Shown here: one piece after another, positions 18,760 through 28,505 of the stretch
How positions within the stretch are numbered: the stretch's first letter is position 1
How the letters are laid out: every line of letters starts with the position of its first letter
NCBI GenBank assembly: GCA_024758765.1
Contig: CP101406.1
Location: 3,720,001 to 3,784,000, forward strand
DNA from: Mycobacterium sp. SVM_VP21
GTDB lineage: Bacteria > Actinomycetota > Actinomycetes > Mycobacteriales > Mycobacteriaceae
Reading direction: 5' to 3'
DNA length: 64,000 nt
Notes under the pieces: generated by a model
Database searches by the model: none
What the model was told of the DNA's origin: nothing
What the model saw: the letters and a program-made list of their open reading frames with translations, nothing else
Position numbers and translations under genes: made by a program

Positions 18760-19519
18760 ATCGATCGTCGCCGATCTGAGCGCCGAAAGCGACGAGCTCG
18801 ACGCCCTGGTGGCCCCGCTTGCCGACAGTCAGTGGGGCACGCCCACGCCGGCGGCGGGCTGGTCGATCGCTCATCAGATCGGTCATCTGCTGTGGACCGA
18901 TCGGGTGTCGCTGACCGCCATCACCGACGAGGCGGGTTTTGCTGCCGCACTCGCCGACGCGATGAAGGATCCGGCCGGATTCGTCGACGCCGCCGCCGCC
19001 GATCTGGCCCAGCTGCCGCCGGCCGAGCTGTTGGCCGACTGGCGCTCGACCCGCGCGAAGCTGCACCAGGAGCTGCTCGGTGTGGCTGACGGTCGCAAGC
19101 TGCCGTGGTTCGGTCCGCCGATGAGCGCGGCCTCGATGGCCACTGCTCGGCTGATGGAGACCTGGGCGCATGGCCTGGACGTGGCCGACGCGCTCGGGGT
19201 GCGCCGGCGCCCCACGGCGCGGTTGCGCTCGATCGCCCATCTGGGGGTGCGGACTCGGGATTTCGCCTTCACCGTGCACAACCTGGCCCCGCCGACGGAA
19301 CCGTTTCACGTGGAACTTCACGCTCCCGGGGGCGGAGTGTGGGCATGGGGCCCGGTGAACGCCGAACAGCGGGTGACCGGAACAGCCGAGGACTTCTGCT
19401 TTTTGGTGACGCAGCGGCGTGCGCTGGCCGACCTGGACGTCACCGCCCACGGTGACGACGCGCAGCGTTGGTTGGAGATCGCCCAAGCCTTCGCGGGGCC
19501 TCCCGGCCGGGGGCGCTGA
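18746..19519 (+). CDS. Maleylpyruvate isomerase-like protein (Rv0036c, TIGR03084-type)
   Basis: A 257-residue protein with a DinB-like four-helix N-terminal domain. The metal-binding residues expected for mycothiol-dependent enzymes are visible: a His in the AHQIGHLLW segment, and Glu and His in the [17 protein letters not shown] segment. A C-terminal domain (about 165-250) resembles the SCP2-like part of maleylpyruvate isomerases. The reaction in mycobacteria is not known; a mycothiol- or metal-dependent transfer is inferred. Nucleotides 19303-19316 differ from the parS consensus by one base. It overlaps the MFS gene by 14 bases. Confidence 0.85.
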   Translation: MAETESIVADLSAESDELDALVAPLADSQWGTPTPAAGWSIAHQIGHLLWTDRVSLTAITDEAGFAAALADAMKDPAGFVDAAAADLAQLPPAELLADWRSTRAKLHQELLGVADGRKLPWFGPPMSAASMATARLMETWAHGLDVADALGVRRRPTARLRSIAHLGVRTRDFAFTVHNLAPPTEPFHVELHAPGGGVWAWGPVNAEQRVTGTAEDFCFLVTQRRALADLDVTAHGDDAQRWLEIAQAFAGPPGRGR

Positions 19520-19594
19520 GCGCGTCAGCGCGAAAGCGAGCCGGCGCCGAACCAGCACGGCGCCGGGCGGTGAGCGCGTCAGCGCGAAAGCGAG
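19517..19594. repeat. Two perfect 24-nt direct repeats with hairpin potential
   Basis: Identical 24-nt units occupy 19517-19540 and 19571-19594. The first covers the stop codon of the maleylpyruvate isomerase-like gene and belongs to an inverted repeat, CGCTGA/TCAGCG with a 5-base loop (19514-19530). The second copy has one mismatch in its left arm. The unit resembles short dispersed repeats of mycobacterial genomes; it may also help end transcription. Apart from this, the 193 bases between the flanking genes show nothing recognisable. Confidence 0.8.
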
Positions 19595-19712
19595 ACCCGG
19601 CCGCATCTTCTTCACTGGTGCCCCCGTGGGCGTCATACCCGAGGCAAAGATGTCGCCGAGTTCAGCATTTCCGGATTGGCCATTCGCCGAAACCCCCTAC
19701 AGGTCCGGCAGT

Positions 19713-20243
19713 TCACAGCACGGTGGCGCCATCGGCGGCACCGTCACCATCGGCGTCGGTGAGCTTGACGTTCCACCGTCCGTCACCGTCGGTGTCGACG
19801 TAGGCCGCGCCGTAGCGGCCCGGCTCACTGCCGATCAGCACCCGATCGGCCCGCCCGTCGCCGTCGGAGTCCAGCAGCCGGTCGTTGACCCGCCCGTCAC
19901 CGTCGAAATCCACCAGCGGACCGCCGGTGTGCTCGACGTCGTCAAGCCCCAGCCAGCGCAGCCCGCCCGATCGATCTGCCGAGCCCGCCGTGGCGCCCTG
20001 TCCCCAGGTGCCGGAGCCGTCATCGATGAAGGAGGCCTCCGGGGTGCCGTCGTCGTCGACGTCCAGCAGGAGGTGGTCGGCTACCCCGTCCCCATCAAGA
20101 TCCGCCAGCGCGTCGTCGCGCAGTCCGTCTCCGTCGAAATCGAGGCTGACGGCATCGGCCAATCCGTCCCCGTCAAGATCCAAGTCCGGAGTGCCGGTCC
20201 ACATGGTGGCCGCACCGTCCCCGTCGCCCAGGCAGTAGTCCAT
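19713..20243 (-). CDS. Repeat protein with eight DxDxDG calcium-binding-type motifs
   Basis: A 176-residue acidic protein. DxDxDG motifs begin at residues 22, 35, 48, 61, 112, 125, 150 and 163, mostly at a strict 13-residue period and usually followed by xxDxxxL, as in thrombospondin type 3 or EF-hand-like loops. Calcium binding is the likely property. No signal peptide, membrane helix or enzymatic motif is visible. The ATG at 20243 lies 25 bases downstream of pcnA on the same strand, so it may be co-transcribed. The protein's function is unknown to me. The 13-residue periodicity and lack of interruptions argue strongly that the frame is real. Confidence 0.8.
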   Translation of the reverse strand: MDYCLGDGDGAATMWTGTPDLDLDGDGLADAVSLDFDGDGLRDDALADLDGDGVADHLLLDVDDDGTPEASFIDDGSGTWGQGATAGSADRSGGLRWLGLDDVEHTGGPLVDFDGDGRVNDRLLDSDGDGRADRVLIGSEPGRYGAAYVDTDGDGRWNVKLTDADGDGAADGATVL

Positions 20244-20268
20244 ACCCTGCTCAGACGCGGCACTGCGG

Positions 20269-21723
20269 CTATCGGTTCCCCTGTGTCTGCCACCACGACA
20301 GCAACTCGGCCGTCGCCTCCTCGCGCGTCAACGGCCCGCGCTCCAGGCGCAGCTCTTTGAGATAGCTCCATGCGCGGCCCACCTGCGGACCCGCCGGAAT
20401 GTCGAGCAGCGCCATGATCTCGTTGCCATCCAGGTCCGGCCGCACGCGCTGGAGGTCTTCCTGCTCGGCCAAGACGGCGATGCGCTCTTCGAGCTGGTCG
20501 TAGCTGGCCTGCAGACGAGCCGCGCGCCGCTTGTTGCGGGTGGTGCAGTCCGCCCGCACCAGCTTGTGCAGCCGTGCCAGCAGGGGCCCCGCGTCGGTGA
20601 CGTAGCGCCGCACCGCCGAGTCGGTCCACTTGCCGTCGCCGTAGCCGTGGAACCGCAGGTGCAGGTAGACCAGCTGGGACACGTCGTCGACCATCTGCTT
20701 GGAGTAGCGCAGCGCGCGCATCCGCTTCCGGACCATCTTCGCGCCCACCACCTCGTGGTGGTGGAAACTGACGCCACCGTCAGTTTCGTGCCGGCGGGTG
20801 GCCGGCTTGCCGATGTCGTGCAGCAACGCTGCCCAGCGCAGGACCAAATCGGGACCACCTGCGGGCCCAGGATCCTCCAGGTCTATCGCCTGACGCAGCA
20901 CGGTCAGCGAATGCTGGTAGACGTCCTTGTGCTGGTGATGCTCGTCGATCGCCATCCGCATGCCGCCCACCTCGGGCAGCACCACATCACCCATCCCGGT
21001 GGCCACCATCAGATCCAGGCCGGCTACCGGGTCGGCGCCCACCAGCAGCTTGTCCAATTCGGCGGCCACGCGTTCCGCGGTGATGCGAGCGAGCTCTGGC
21101 GCCATGTCCTCGATCGCGGCACGCACCCGCGGCGCCACCGTGAAGCCGAGCTGCGAAACGAACCGGGCGGCGCGCAACATCCGAAGCGGGTCATCGCCGA
21201 AGGAAACCTGCGGTGCGGTCGGTGTGTCGAGCACACCCTCCCGCAACGCCGCCAGCCCGCCGAGCGGGTCGAGGAACTCTCCCGGCCCCGCCGCGGTGAT
21301 GCGGACCGCCATCGCGTTGGCGGTGAAGTCGCGGCGTACCAGATCTTCATCGAGCGAATCCCCGAAGCGCACTTCGGGATTGCGGGACACCTGGTCGTAT
21401 TTGTCGGCCCGGAAAGTGGTGATCTCCACGCGTTGCCCCACCAGCGTCGCGCCCACCGTGCCGAACTCGATACCGGTGTCCCACATCGCTTCGGTGCGAC
21501 CCCGCAAAATGCGCTGCACCTGTTCGGGGCGCGCGTCGGTGGTGAAATCCAAATCCGGGCTCGGCCGGCCCAACAGTGCGTCGCGGACCGATCCGCCGAC
21601 CAGGTAGATCTCCTGGCCGGCTTCGGCGAACATCGCGCCGAGGCTGCGCAGCAACTCGGCGTGCCGATTCAGCGCGACGGCCGCCGTGGTCAGCAGGTCG
21701 GCGTCTTGATGGGCTTCAGGCAC
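20269..21723 (-). CDS. pcnA: CCA-adding tRNA nucleotidyltransferase (PcnA)
   Basis: A 484-residue polymerase beta-type nucleotidyltransferase that adds or repairs the CCA end of tRNAs. The head domain has LVGGSVRDALLGR and the catalytic DLDFTTDA pair, then the RRDFTANAMA segment. The middle holds an HD phosphohydrolase-type domain (HKDVYQHSLTVL, LLHDIGKP). The C-terminus is helical. The GTG at 21723 gives the family's usual N-terminus; the open frame continues to 21828 without similarity. It is divergent from mutT4, as in M. tuberculosis Rv3907c/Rv3908. Confidence 0.94.
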   Translation of the reverse strand: MPEAHQDADLLTTAAVALNRHAELLRSLGAMFAEAGQEIYLVGGSVRDALLGRPSPDLDFTTDARPEQVQRILRGRTEAMWDTGIEFGTVGATLVGQRVEITTFRADKYDQVSRNPEVRFGDSLDEDLVRRDFTANAMAVRITAAGPGEFLDPLGGLAALREGVLDTPTAPQVSFGDDPLRMLRAARFVSQLGFTVAPRVRAAIEDMAPELARITAERVAAELDKLLVGADPVAGLDLMVATGMGDVVLPEVGGMRMAIDEHHQHKDVYQHSLTVLRQAIDLEDPGPAGGPDLVLRWAALLHDIGKPATRRHETDGGVSFHHHEVVGAKMVRKRMRALRYSKQMVDDVSQLVYLHLRFHGYGDGKWTDSAVRRYVTDAGPLLARLHKLVRADCTTRNKRRAARLQASYDQLEERIAVLAEQEDLQRVRPDLDGNEIMALLDIPAGPQVGRAWSYLKELRLERGPLTREEATAELLSWWQTQGNR

Positions 21724-21916
21724 GTTCGATGAGCTTAGCGGTGGTCGCGAGGACGGCGAAGCCGGGCGAAGCGGGCCGTCTCGCGGCCGAGTGTGCGGTT
21801 TCGTAGGTTTTTCGCGGGCCGCACCCACTATTCCGCACTCTCGGCGGACTCAGCACGGCGAAACCGGGCCCCGCGGGTCACCGGCGAGGGAGGCAGGTCG
21901 GCCCGAGCGTGCCAGC

Positions 21917-21922
21917 TACTAT
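21917..21922 (+). promoter_or_regulatory. -10 box of leaderless mutT4
   Basis: TACTAT lies seven bases before the GTG at 21930 with no ribosome site, a leaderless arrangement. The remainder of the 206 bases between the divergent pcnA and mutT4 starts shows no other clear signal. Confidence 0.5.
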
Positions 21923-21929
21923 CGCATGG

Positions 21930-22694
21930 GTGTCGGCCGACGGCGGAGAAGCCAATTCGGGACGGCGCCGCAGGCGGCGTCGTGGTCGACGCACGTCTGG
22001 TCCGAAAATCAACCACGCCGAATCCCCGGCCACCGAGGCCAGCCCCAGCCCGACCGCGACTCCGAGTCGGGCGGCTCAGCGGCGGCCCCGGACCGCGCGG
22101 CACGGGCCGGATCGGTTGCGCACCGTGCACGAGACCTCCGCGGGTGGGCTGGTCGTCGACGGCATCGACGGCCCGCGCGAAGAGCAGGTCGCGGCACTGA
22201 TCGGCCGAGTCGACCGACGGGGCAGGATGCTGTGGTCACTGCCCAAAGGACATATCGAAGTCGGTGAGACCGCCGAGCAGACCGCGATTCGCGAGGTCGC
22301 GGAAGAAACCGGCGTGCAAGGCAGCGTGCTGGCTGCGCTGGGCAGCATCGACTACTGGTTCGTCACCGAGGGTCGCCGGGTGCACAAGACCGTGCACCAC
22401 TATCTGATGCGGTTCTCCAGTGGAGAGTTGTGCGACGACGATGTCGAGGTCGCTGAAGTGGCGTGGGTGCCGATCCGGGAGCTGCCGTCCCGCTTGGCGT
22501 ACGCCGACGAGCGACGGTTGGCGCTGGTCGCCGACGAGTTGATCGACCGGTTGCAGGCCGACGGCCCGGCCGCCCTGCCGCCCCTGCCGGTGACCGCACC
22601 CTGGCGACGCCAGCAGACGCATTCCCGCGCCCGCCGTACTCGCGCAGGCGAGAACTCGCCGGACCCGAAGAACGGTCGCAGGCTGGACCCGTGA
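21930..22694 (+). CDS. mutT4: Nudix hydrolase MutT4
   Basis: A 254-residue Nudix hydrolase. The Nudix box is complete: [20 protein letters not shown] followed by TGV. The N-terminus is very basic (an Arg run near residues 11-20) and probably disordered or nucleic-acid binding, and the C-terminal tail is basic too. The M. tuberculosis homologue Rv3908 is grouped with the MutT proteins that clean oxidised nucleotides, although its substrate is not firmly established. The GTG at 21930 is supported by the -10 box. The stop overlaps the next gene (GTGA). Confidence 0.92.
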   Translation: MSADGGEANSGRRRRRRRGRRTSGPKINHAESPATEASPSPTATPSRAAQRRPRTARHGPDRLRTVHETSAGGLVVDGIDGPREEQVAALIGRVDRRGRMLWSLPKGHIEVGETAEQTAIREVAEETGVQGSVLAALGSIDYWFVTEGRRVHKTVHHYLMRFSSGELCDDDVEVAEVAWVPIRELPSRLAYADERRLALVADELIDRLQADGPAALPPLPVTAPWRRQQTHSRARRTRAGENSPDPKNGRRLDP

Positions 22695-25048
22695 CCCGCA
22701 CGCGACGAAGCGGTGGGGGTCCCTCGCCGAGGCGGTTGGCGGCCCTCCCGGCGGTGGTGGCCGCCCTCCTGATGACCCTCGGCACGGCGCTCGGCGGCGC
22801 CGCCCCGCATGTCCCCGCCGGCGAACCCGATGTGGCGCCGTTCGTCCAGATCCGCATCGACCGCGTCACCCCGGAGGTCGTCACCACCTCCAGCGTCCCG
22901 CTCGTCACGGTCGCCGGCACGGTGAGCAATGTGGGCGACCGCCCGGTCCGCGATGTGATGGTGCGCCTCGAGCAGGCCGGCGCCGTCGCCTCCTCTGCCG
23001 GGCTGCGCACCAACCTCAGCGGAGCCAACGACCAGTACCGCGCGGTAGGCACGTTCAGCACGGTGGCGGCCGAGCTGCAGCGCGGTCAGGAAGCCCGCTT
23101 CACCCTGTCGGCGCCGCTGCGCTCGGCGAGCCAGCCGGCCTTGAACATCGACCACCCCGGTATCTATCCGGTGCTGGTCAACGTCAACGGCACACCCGAC
23201 TACGGCGAGCCGACCCGGCTTGACGACGCCCGCTTCCTGCTCCCGGTGACCGGCCTACCCAAACCCGATCCGGACGCCGACCTGTCGGCCGGCGCCGTCC
23301 CACCCGACATCTCGCAACCGGTGCGGCTCACCATGTTCTGGCCGCTGGCCGATCGGCCCAGGCTGACCCCCGGCGCGCCCGGCGGCACCCTGCCGGTGCG
23401 GCTCACCGACGACGACCTGGCGACATCGCTGGCCCCTGGCGGACGCCTCGACGCGTTGCTGTCCGCCGCCGAATTCGCCACCAGTCCCGCGGTCGACGCC
23501 AACGGAGTGGTCAACCAAGCTCTGTGCCTGGCTGTCGACCCCGACCTGGCGGTCACCGTCAACGCGATGACCAACGGCTACGTCGTCGCCGACTCCCCCG
23601 AAAGTGCTACCTCGCATCCGGGCACCGGCCGCGATGCAGCCCGGACCTGGCTGGAACGGCTGCGGCGGTTGGCACACCACACCTGCGTCACGGCGACCCC
23701 CTACGCGCAGACCGACCTGGACGCACTCGCGCGGGTGGGCGACGGGCGCCTCGACGAGATCGCGCTGCACAAACCCGCCGACATCGTCGACCGCATCCTC
23801 GAGGTGAGCTCGACCCGTGGTGTGGTCCTGCTCGGCGATGGCCGGCTCACGACCGGCGCCGCGGACCTGATCAGTGCCCAGGGCGGCGCGGTGGTGATCA
23901 CCGCCGGCGACTGCGCGGCGCAAGACTCGGCGTCCGGCGCCTCGGCCACCGCCGACGTCACCCCGCGGCGGGTGTCCCCACAGCTGGTGTCCGTGCCGTA
24001 TGACCCCGCCGTCGGCGCCGCACTGGCGGCGATGGGCACCGATCCGGTCGCGCCCAGCTACCAGGACACCTCGTTAGCCGTCCGGCTTCGTCACGACTCG
24101 GCGCTGGCCCGTCGCCAGGACGCCCTGGGCTCCATGTTGTGGCGCGGACTGGAGTCCCCGGAGAGCCCCGGTGCGCCACGCGACGAGATTCTGATGCCGC
24201 CGGCGTACTGGAAGCCCCGCGCCGACGACGCTCAGGCCGTGCTGACCACCCTGGCCACCGCGCTGCGCTCCGGGCTGGCCGTGGCCCGGCCACTGACCGC
24301 GGTGATCGCCGAAGCGCGCAACGTGACAACCCTCCCGGAGCATCCACTGCCGACCCAACAGCCGGCGGGCGGTTTCGGCCCGGAGATCATCGGCGCGGTG
24401 GCCAACGACATCGGCCGGTTGTCGGGCTTGACCTCGGCGTTGACCACCGACGCCCGCACCGGCCTGACCGGTGACCAATACACCGCGCCGCTCGCCGAAG
24501 GGATGCTGCGCGCACTGACCCAGTCCGAGCCGGTCGATGTCCGCAACGGCCTGGCGGCGCAGCGGCTGGCGATCATCGGCAACACCGTCACCGATCTGAT
24601 CGGCGCGGTCACCATCGTCAACCCCGCCGACTCCTACACGCTGGCCACCGAGCACAGCCCGCTGCCGCTGGCGCTGCGCAACGATCTGGCGGTACCGATC
24701 CGGGTGCGGCTGCACGTCGACGCGCCACCCGGCATGACGGTGACCGATGTCGGGGAGTTGGAGTTGCCGCCGGGGTATCTGCCGTTGCGGGTTCCGGTCG
24801 AGGTACGCGTCAACCAGCACTTCGTCGTCGACGCTGCCCTGCAGACCCCTGACGGTCTGCCGCTGGGTGAGTCCGTCCGATTGTCGGTGCATTCCAACGC
24901 CTACGGCATGGTGCTGTTCTTGATCACCATGACTGCAGCGGCGGCACTGACGGTGCTCACCGGGCGCCGACTCTGGCATCGCTTCCGCGGCCAGCCCGAC
25001 CGGGCCGACCTGCCCGCACCCCCAACCAGCTCAGGCGGAGACCGGTGA
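22691..25048 (+). CDS. DUF6049 family exported membrane protein (Rv3909)
   Basis: A 785-residue protein with an N-terminal signal helix (about 17-38), a large extracytoplasmic part with beta-rich, fibronectin-like sequence at both ends, and a single C-terminal helix ([19 protein letters not shown]) followed by a short basic cytoplasmic tail. The function is unknown. It sits between mutT4 and murJ with 4-nt overlaps on both sides (GTGA), so its product is made with MurJ. A role in envelope assembly is inferred from that coupling. Confidence 0.9.
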   Translation: MTRTRRSGGGPSPRRLAALPAVVAALLMTLGTALGGAAPHVPAGEPDVAPFVQIRIDRVTPEVVTTSSVPLVTVAGTVSNVGDRPVRDVMVRLEQAGAVASSAGLRTNLSGANDQYRAVGTFSTVAAELQRGQEARFTLSAPLRSASQPALNIDHPGIYPVLVNVNGTPDYGEPTRLDDARFLLPVTGLPKPDPDADLSAGAVPPDISQPVRLTMFWPLADRPRLTPGAPGGTLPVRLTDDDLATSLAPGGRLDALLSAAEFATSPAVDANGVVNQALCLAVDPDLAVTVNAMTNGYVVADSPESATSHPGTGRDAARTWLERLRRLAHHTCVTATPYAQTDLDALARVGDGRLDEIALHKPADIVDRILEVSSTRGVVLLGDGRLTTGAADLISAQGGAVVITAGDCAAQDSASGASATADVTPRRVSPQLVSVPYDPAVGAALAAMGTDPVAPSYQDTSLAVRLRHDSALARRQDALGSMLWRGLESPESPGAPRDEILMPPAYWKPRADDAQAVLTTLATALRSGLAVARPLTAVIAEARNVTTLPEHPLPTQQPAGGFGPEIIGAVANDIGRLSGLTSALTTDARTGLTGDQYTAPLAEGMLRALTQSEPVDVRNGLAAQRLAIIGNTVTDLIGAVTIVNPADSYTLATEHSPLPLALRNDLAVPIRVRLHVDAPPGMTVTDVGELELPPGYLPLRVPVEVRVNQHFVVDAALQTPDGLPLGESVRLSVHSNAYGMVLFLITMTAAAALTVLTGRRLWHRFRGQPDRADLPAPPTSSGGDR

Positions 25049-28000
25049 GCACGCCGGCCCAGCAACCCGCACGCCCCGAGCTGTCCGACGCCGCCGTGGT
25101 GTCGCGCTCCTGGGGGATGGCTTTGGCGACTCTGGTCAGCCGCATCACCGGTTTCATCCGGGTGGTGCTGTTGGCGGCGATCCTGGGGGCCGCACTGTCG
25201 AGCGCCTTCTCGGTGGCCAACCAGTTGCCGAACCAGATCGCCGCCCTGGTGCTGGAGGCGACGTTCACCGCGATCTTCGTGCCGGTGCTGGCCCGAGCTG
25301 AACGTGACGACGCCGACGGCGGTGCCGCGTTCGTACGTCGGCTGGTCACGCTGGCCACCGCCCTGCTGCTGGCCACCACCGTCATCTCGGTGGCGGCGGC
25401 GCCGATGCTGGTGCGGTTGATGCTGGGCGGCGACCCTCAGGTCAACAAACCGCTGACCATCGCATTCGCCTATCTGCTGCTGCCCCAGGTGATCTGCTAC
25501 GGGCTGTCCTCGGTGTTCATGGCGATCCTGAACACCCGCAACATCTTCGGGGCGCCCGCCTGGGCGCCGGTGGTCAACAACGTCGTGGCGATCGCCACCC
25601 TGGTGGCCTACCTGCTGGTGCCGGGGGAACTGTCGGTCGACCCGGTGCGGATGGGCAACGCCAAGCTACTGGTACTTGGCCTAGGCACCACGGCCGGCGT
25701 CGTCGCCCAGACCGCCGTTCTGCTGGTGGCGATCCGGCGGGAGCGGATCAGTCTGCGCCCGCTGTGGGGTATCGACGACCGGCTCAAGCGTTTCGGCACG
25801 ATGGCCTCGGCGATGGTGCTCTACGTCTTGATCAGCCAGGTCGGCCTGGTGGTGACCAATCAGATCGCCAGCACCGCCGCCGCGTCCGGCCCGGCGATCT
25901 ACTACTACGCCTGGCTGTTACTGCAGCTGCCGTTCGGGATGATCGGCGTGACGGTGCTGACCGTGGTGATGCCGCGGCTGAGCCGCAACGCCGCCGCCGG
26001 CGACGACCCCGCGGTGCTGGCCGATCTGTCCCTGGCCACCCGGCTGATGATGATCACCCTGATTCCGATCGTGGCGCTGATGACCGTCGGCGGCCCGGCG
26101 ATCGGCAGCGCACTGTTCGCCTACGGCAACTTCGGCAACGTCGACGCGGGATTCCTCGGCGCTGCGGTGGCGATGTCGGCCTTCACGTTGATCCCCTACG
26201 CCATGGTGCTGCTGCAGCTGCGGGTGTTCTACGCCCGGGAGCAGCCGTGGACGCCCATCGCCATCATCGTGGTGATCACCGCGGTGAAGATCCTCGCGTC
26301 GGTGGCAGCCCCGCACCTGACCGACAATCCCGATCTGGTGGCTGCCTACCTCGGCCTGGCCAACGGCCTGGGCTTTCTCGCGGGCGCGATCGTCGGGCAC
26401 GTGCTGCTGCGGCGCTCGCTGCGTCCGGTGAGCGGGCATGTGCTGGGGCCGGACGTGATCCGCACCGTGCTGGTGACGTTGACGGCGTCGCTGCTGGCCG
26501 GACTGGTCGCCGAGGTGCTGGATCGAGTGCTGGGCCTGCGGATGCTGACCGACCACGGCGCGGCCGGATCGATGCTGCGCCTGCTGGTCATGATGCTGGT
26601 GATGTTGCCCATCATCGGGGCGGTCATGGTGCGCGCCGAGGTGCCCGAGGCGGTCGCCGCCATGGCCGCGGTGCGCCGAAGAATCGGTGCCGGCGGAGCC
26701 CCGATCGGCATGCCCAACCCGCCATCTCCCGACACGAGCGTCCCGTACGCTGAGCACAACTGTTTGCCCACAGCCGGCGGGAACGTCCCGAACGATCCCG
26801 CCGCGCACACGCCGCCGGAACACATCTCCGGTGGCCGGACACCGAAAGGCGCGGAGGTGGCCGACATTCCTTCCGAGGGCGCCGGGTCTCGGGCCGCGTC
26901 GCGGACCGTTGCTCCGCAGCAGTCTCAGCGGGCCGCCGAGGCCCCCGAGTCAGCCGGCAACGACAGCTTGCTGACGCCGGGCCTGAGCATCGCCGGCGGC
27001 CGCTACCGGCTGCTGGTACGCCACGGCGGCACCCCGGTGCTGCAGTTCTGGCAGGCACTGGACACGGCGCTGGATCGACAGGTCGCGCTGACGTTCGTCG
27101 ACCCGAATCAGACGATGGCCGATGACCAGCTCACCGGCGTGCTGTCGCGCACCCAGCGGCTCAGCCAGATCAACCTACCCGGCATCGCCCGGGTGCTGGA
27201 CGTGGTACGCGTCGGCGCGGGCGGGCTCGTGGTCTCCGAATGGGTGCGCGGCGCCTCGCTGCAGGAGGTGGCCGGCACCTCGCCGTCACCGATCGGTGCC
27301 GCCCGCGCGATCCGGTCGTTGGCCACCGCGGCCGAATCCGCTCACCAGAATGGCGTGGCCCTGTCGATCGACCACCCGGCCCGGGTCCGGGTCAGCATCG
27401 ACGGCGACGTCACGCTGGCCTTCCCCGCCACGCTGCCGGACACCAAGCCCGAGGACGACATCCGCGGAATCGGCGCCACCCTGTACGCGCTGCTGGTCAA
27501 CCGGTGGCCGTTGGCCGATGCCGGGGCCGACGTGGGACTGGAGCCCGCCGACCGCGACGAGGCCGGCAACCCGGTCAAACCCGACGCGATCAACCCGGAC
27601 ATCCCGTTCCAGATCGCCGCGGCAGCCAGCCATGCGATCCAGCCCGACGGTGGGATCCGCGGCGCGTCGACGCTGTCGAACCTGCTGCAGCAGGCCACCG
27701 CCCTGCACGAGCAGACCGAGCTGTTGGGCACCGTCGGCGACGAGGCGCCCGCACCCCGTCCGGCACCGGCGCCGCCAGACGACGAGACGCGGGCCGAGCG
27801 GCGCCGCCGGGTGCTGATCGGCCTGAGCATCGGCGGGGCCGTCATCCTGGTCGCGCTGCTGGTGCTGGCCTCGGTGCTCAACCGGATCTTCGGCGACGTC
27901 AACGGGTTGGACAAGACCGAACTGGGCTTGAGCAGTCCGTCGGCGTCGTCGCAGACGGGCACCTCCGGGCCCAGCGGCATCGTGAAGCCGGTGCAGGTGA

Positions 28001-28425
28001 CGGTCTTCTCCCCCGGCGGTGAGGCGGACCGGCCCCAGGACGCCGGTCTGGCAATCGACGGCAATCCGGCCACCGCTTGGTCGACGGACACTTACTCCGA
28101 CCCGGTGCCCTTCCCGAACTTCAAGAACGGCGTCGGGCTGATGCTGCAACTGCCCAAGCCCACCGTGATCGGCACTGTCACGCTCAACGTGTCCAGCACC
28201 GGCACCCGAGTGGAGCTGCGCTCCTCTTCGACACCGAAGCCATCACGGCTCGAGGACACCACCCTGTTGGCCCCGGCGAAGGCGCTCCAGCCCGGTTCCA
28301 ACAAGATCACCGCCGATTCGGCGTCTCCGACCTCGAACCTGCTGGTGTGGATCTCCACGATGGGCAACACGGGTGGCGAGAGCCGCACCCAGATCTCCGA
28401 GATCACCGTGCAGGGAGCGTCCTAG
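25045..28425 (+). CDS. murJ: Lipid II flippase MurJ with C-terminal pseudokinase
   Basis: An 1126-residue protein. Residues 1-545 are the MurJ/MviN flippase with about 14 helices (SRITGFIRVVLLAAILGAA, NQLPNQIAALVLEATFTAIF). A disordered linker leads to a protein-kinase-like domain (about 645-900) that lacks the HRD catalytic motif and is therefore a pseudokinase. A basic stop-transfer helix (about 919-945) precedes an extracellular domain with a discoidin-like AIDGNPATAWSTD segment. In M. tuberculosis the PknB-phosphorylated pseudokinase recruits FhaA, which regulates peptidoglycan synthesis. fhaA and pknB are also in this window. It starts with GTG overlapping the DUF6049 gene. Confidence 0.95.
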   Translation: MSTPAQQPARPELSDAAVVSRSWGMALATLVSRITGFIRVVLLAAILGAALSSAFSVANQLPNQIAALVLEATFTAIFVPVLARAERDDADGGAAFVRRLVTLATALLLATTVISVAAAPMLVRLMLGGDPQVNKPLTIAFAYLLLPQVICYGLSSVFMAILNTRNIFGAPAWAPVVNNVVAIATLVAYLLVPGELSVDPVRMGNAKLLVLGLGTTAGVVAQTAVLLVAIRRERISLRPLWGIDDRLKRFGTMASAMVLYVLISQVGLVVTNQIASTAAASGPAIYYYAWLLLQLPFGMIGVTVLTVVMPRLSRNAAAGDDPAVLADLSLATRLMMITLIPIVALMTVGGPAIGSALFAYGNFGNVDAGFLGAAVAMSAFTLIPYAMVLLQLRVFYAREQPWTPIAIIVVITAVKILASVAAPHLTDNPDLVAAYLGLANGLGFLAGAIVGHVLLRRSLRPVSGHVLGPDVIRTVLVTLTASLLAGLVAEVLDRVLGLRMLTDHGAAGSMLRLLVMMLVMLPIIGAVMVRAEVPEAVAAMAAVRRRIGAGGAPIGMPNPPSPDTSVPYAEHNCLPTAGGNVPNDPAAHTPPEHISGGRTPKGAEVADIPSEGAGSRAASRTVAPQQSQRAAEAPESAGNDSLLTPGLSIAGGRYRLLVRHGGTPVLQFWQALDTALDRQVALTFVDPNQTMADDQLTGVLSRTQRLSQINLPGIARVLDVVRVGAGGLVVSEWVRGASLQEVAGTSPSPIGAARAIRSLATAAESAHQNGVALSIDHPARVRVSIDGDVTLAFPATLPDTKPEDDIRGIGATLYALLVNRWPLADAGADVGLEPADRDEAGNPVKPDAINPDIPFQIAAAASHAIQPDGGIRGASTLSNLLQQATALHEQTELLGTVGDEAPAPRPAPAPPDDETRAERRRRVLIGLSIGGAVILVALLVLASVLNRIFGDVNGLDKTELGLSSPSASSQTGTSGPSGIVKPVQVTVFSPGGEADRPQDAGLAIDGNPATAWSTDTYSDPVPFPNFKNGVGLMLQLPKPTVIGTVTLNVSSTGTRVELRSSSTPKPSRLEDTTLLAPAKALQPGSNKITADSASPTSNLLVWISTMGNTGGESRTQISEITVQGAS

Positions 28426-28493
28426 TCGATCGTTGGCACCGCCAACCTGTGCACAGCTCGTTTGGGTGAAGTGCCCACGGGGTCACCGCTGGT

Positions 28494-28499
28494 TACTGT
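28494..28499 (+). promoter_or_regulatory. -10 box of leaderless sigM
   Basis: TACTGT lies six bases before the ATG at 28506 with no ribosome site. This points to a leaderless housekeeping-type start rather than translation coupled to murJ. Confidence 0.42.
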
Positions 28500-28505
28500 C
28501 CGCCC

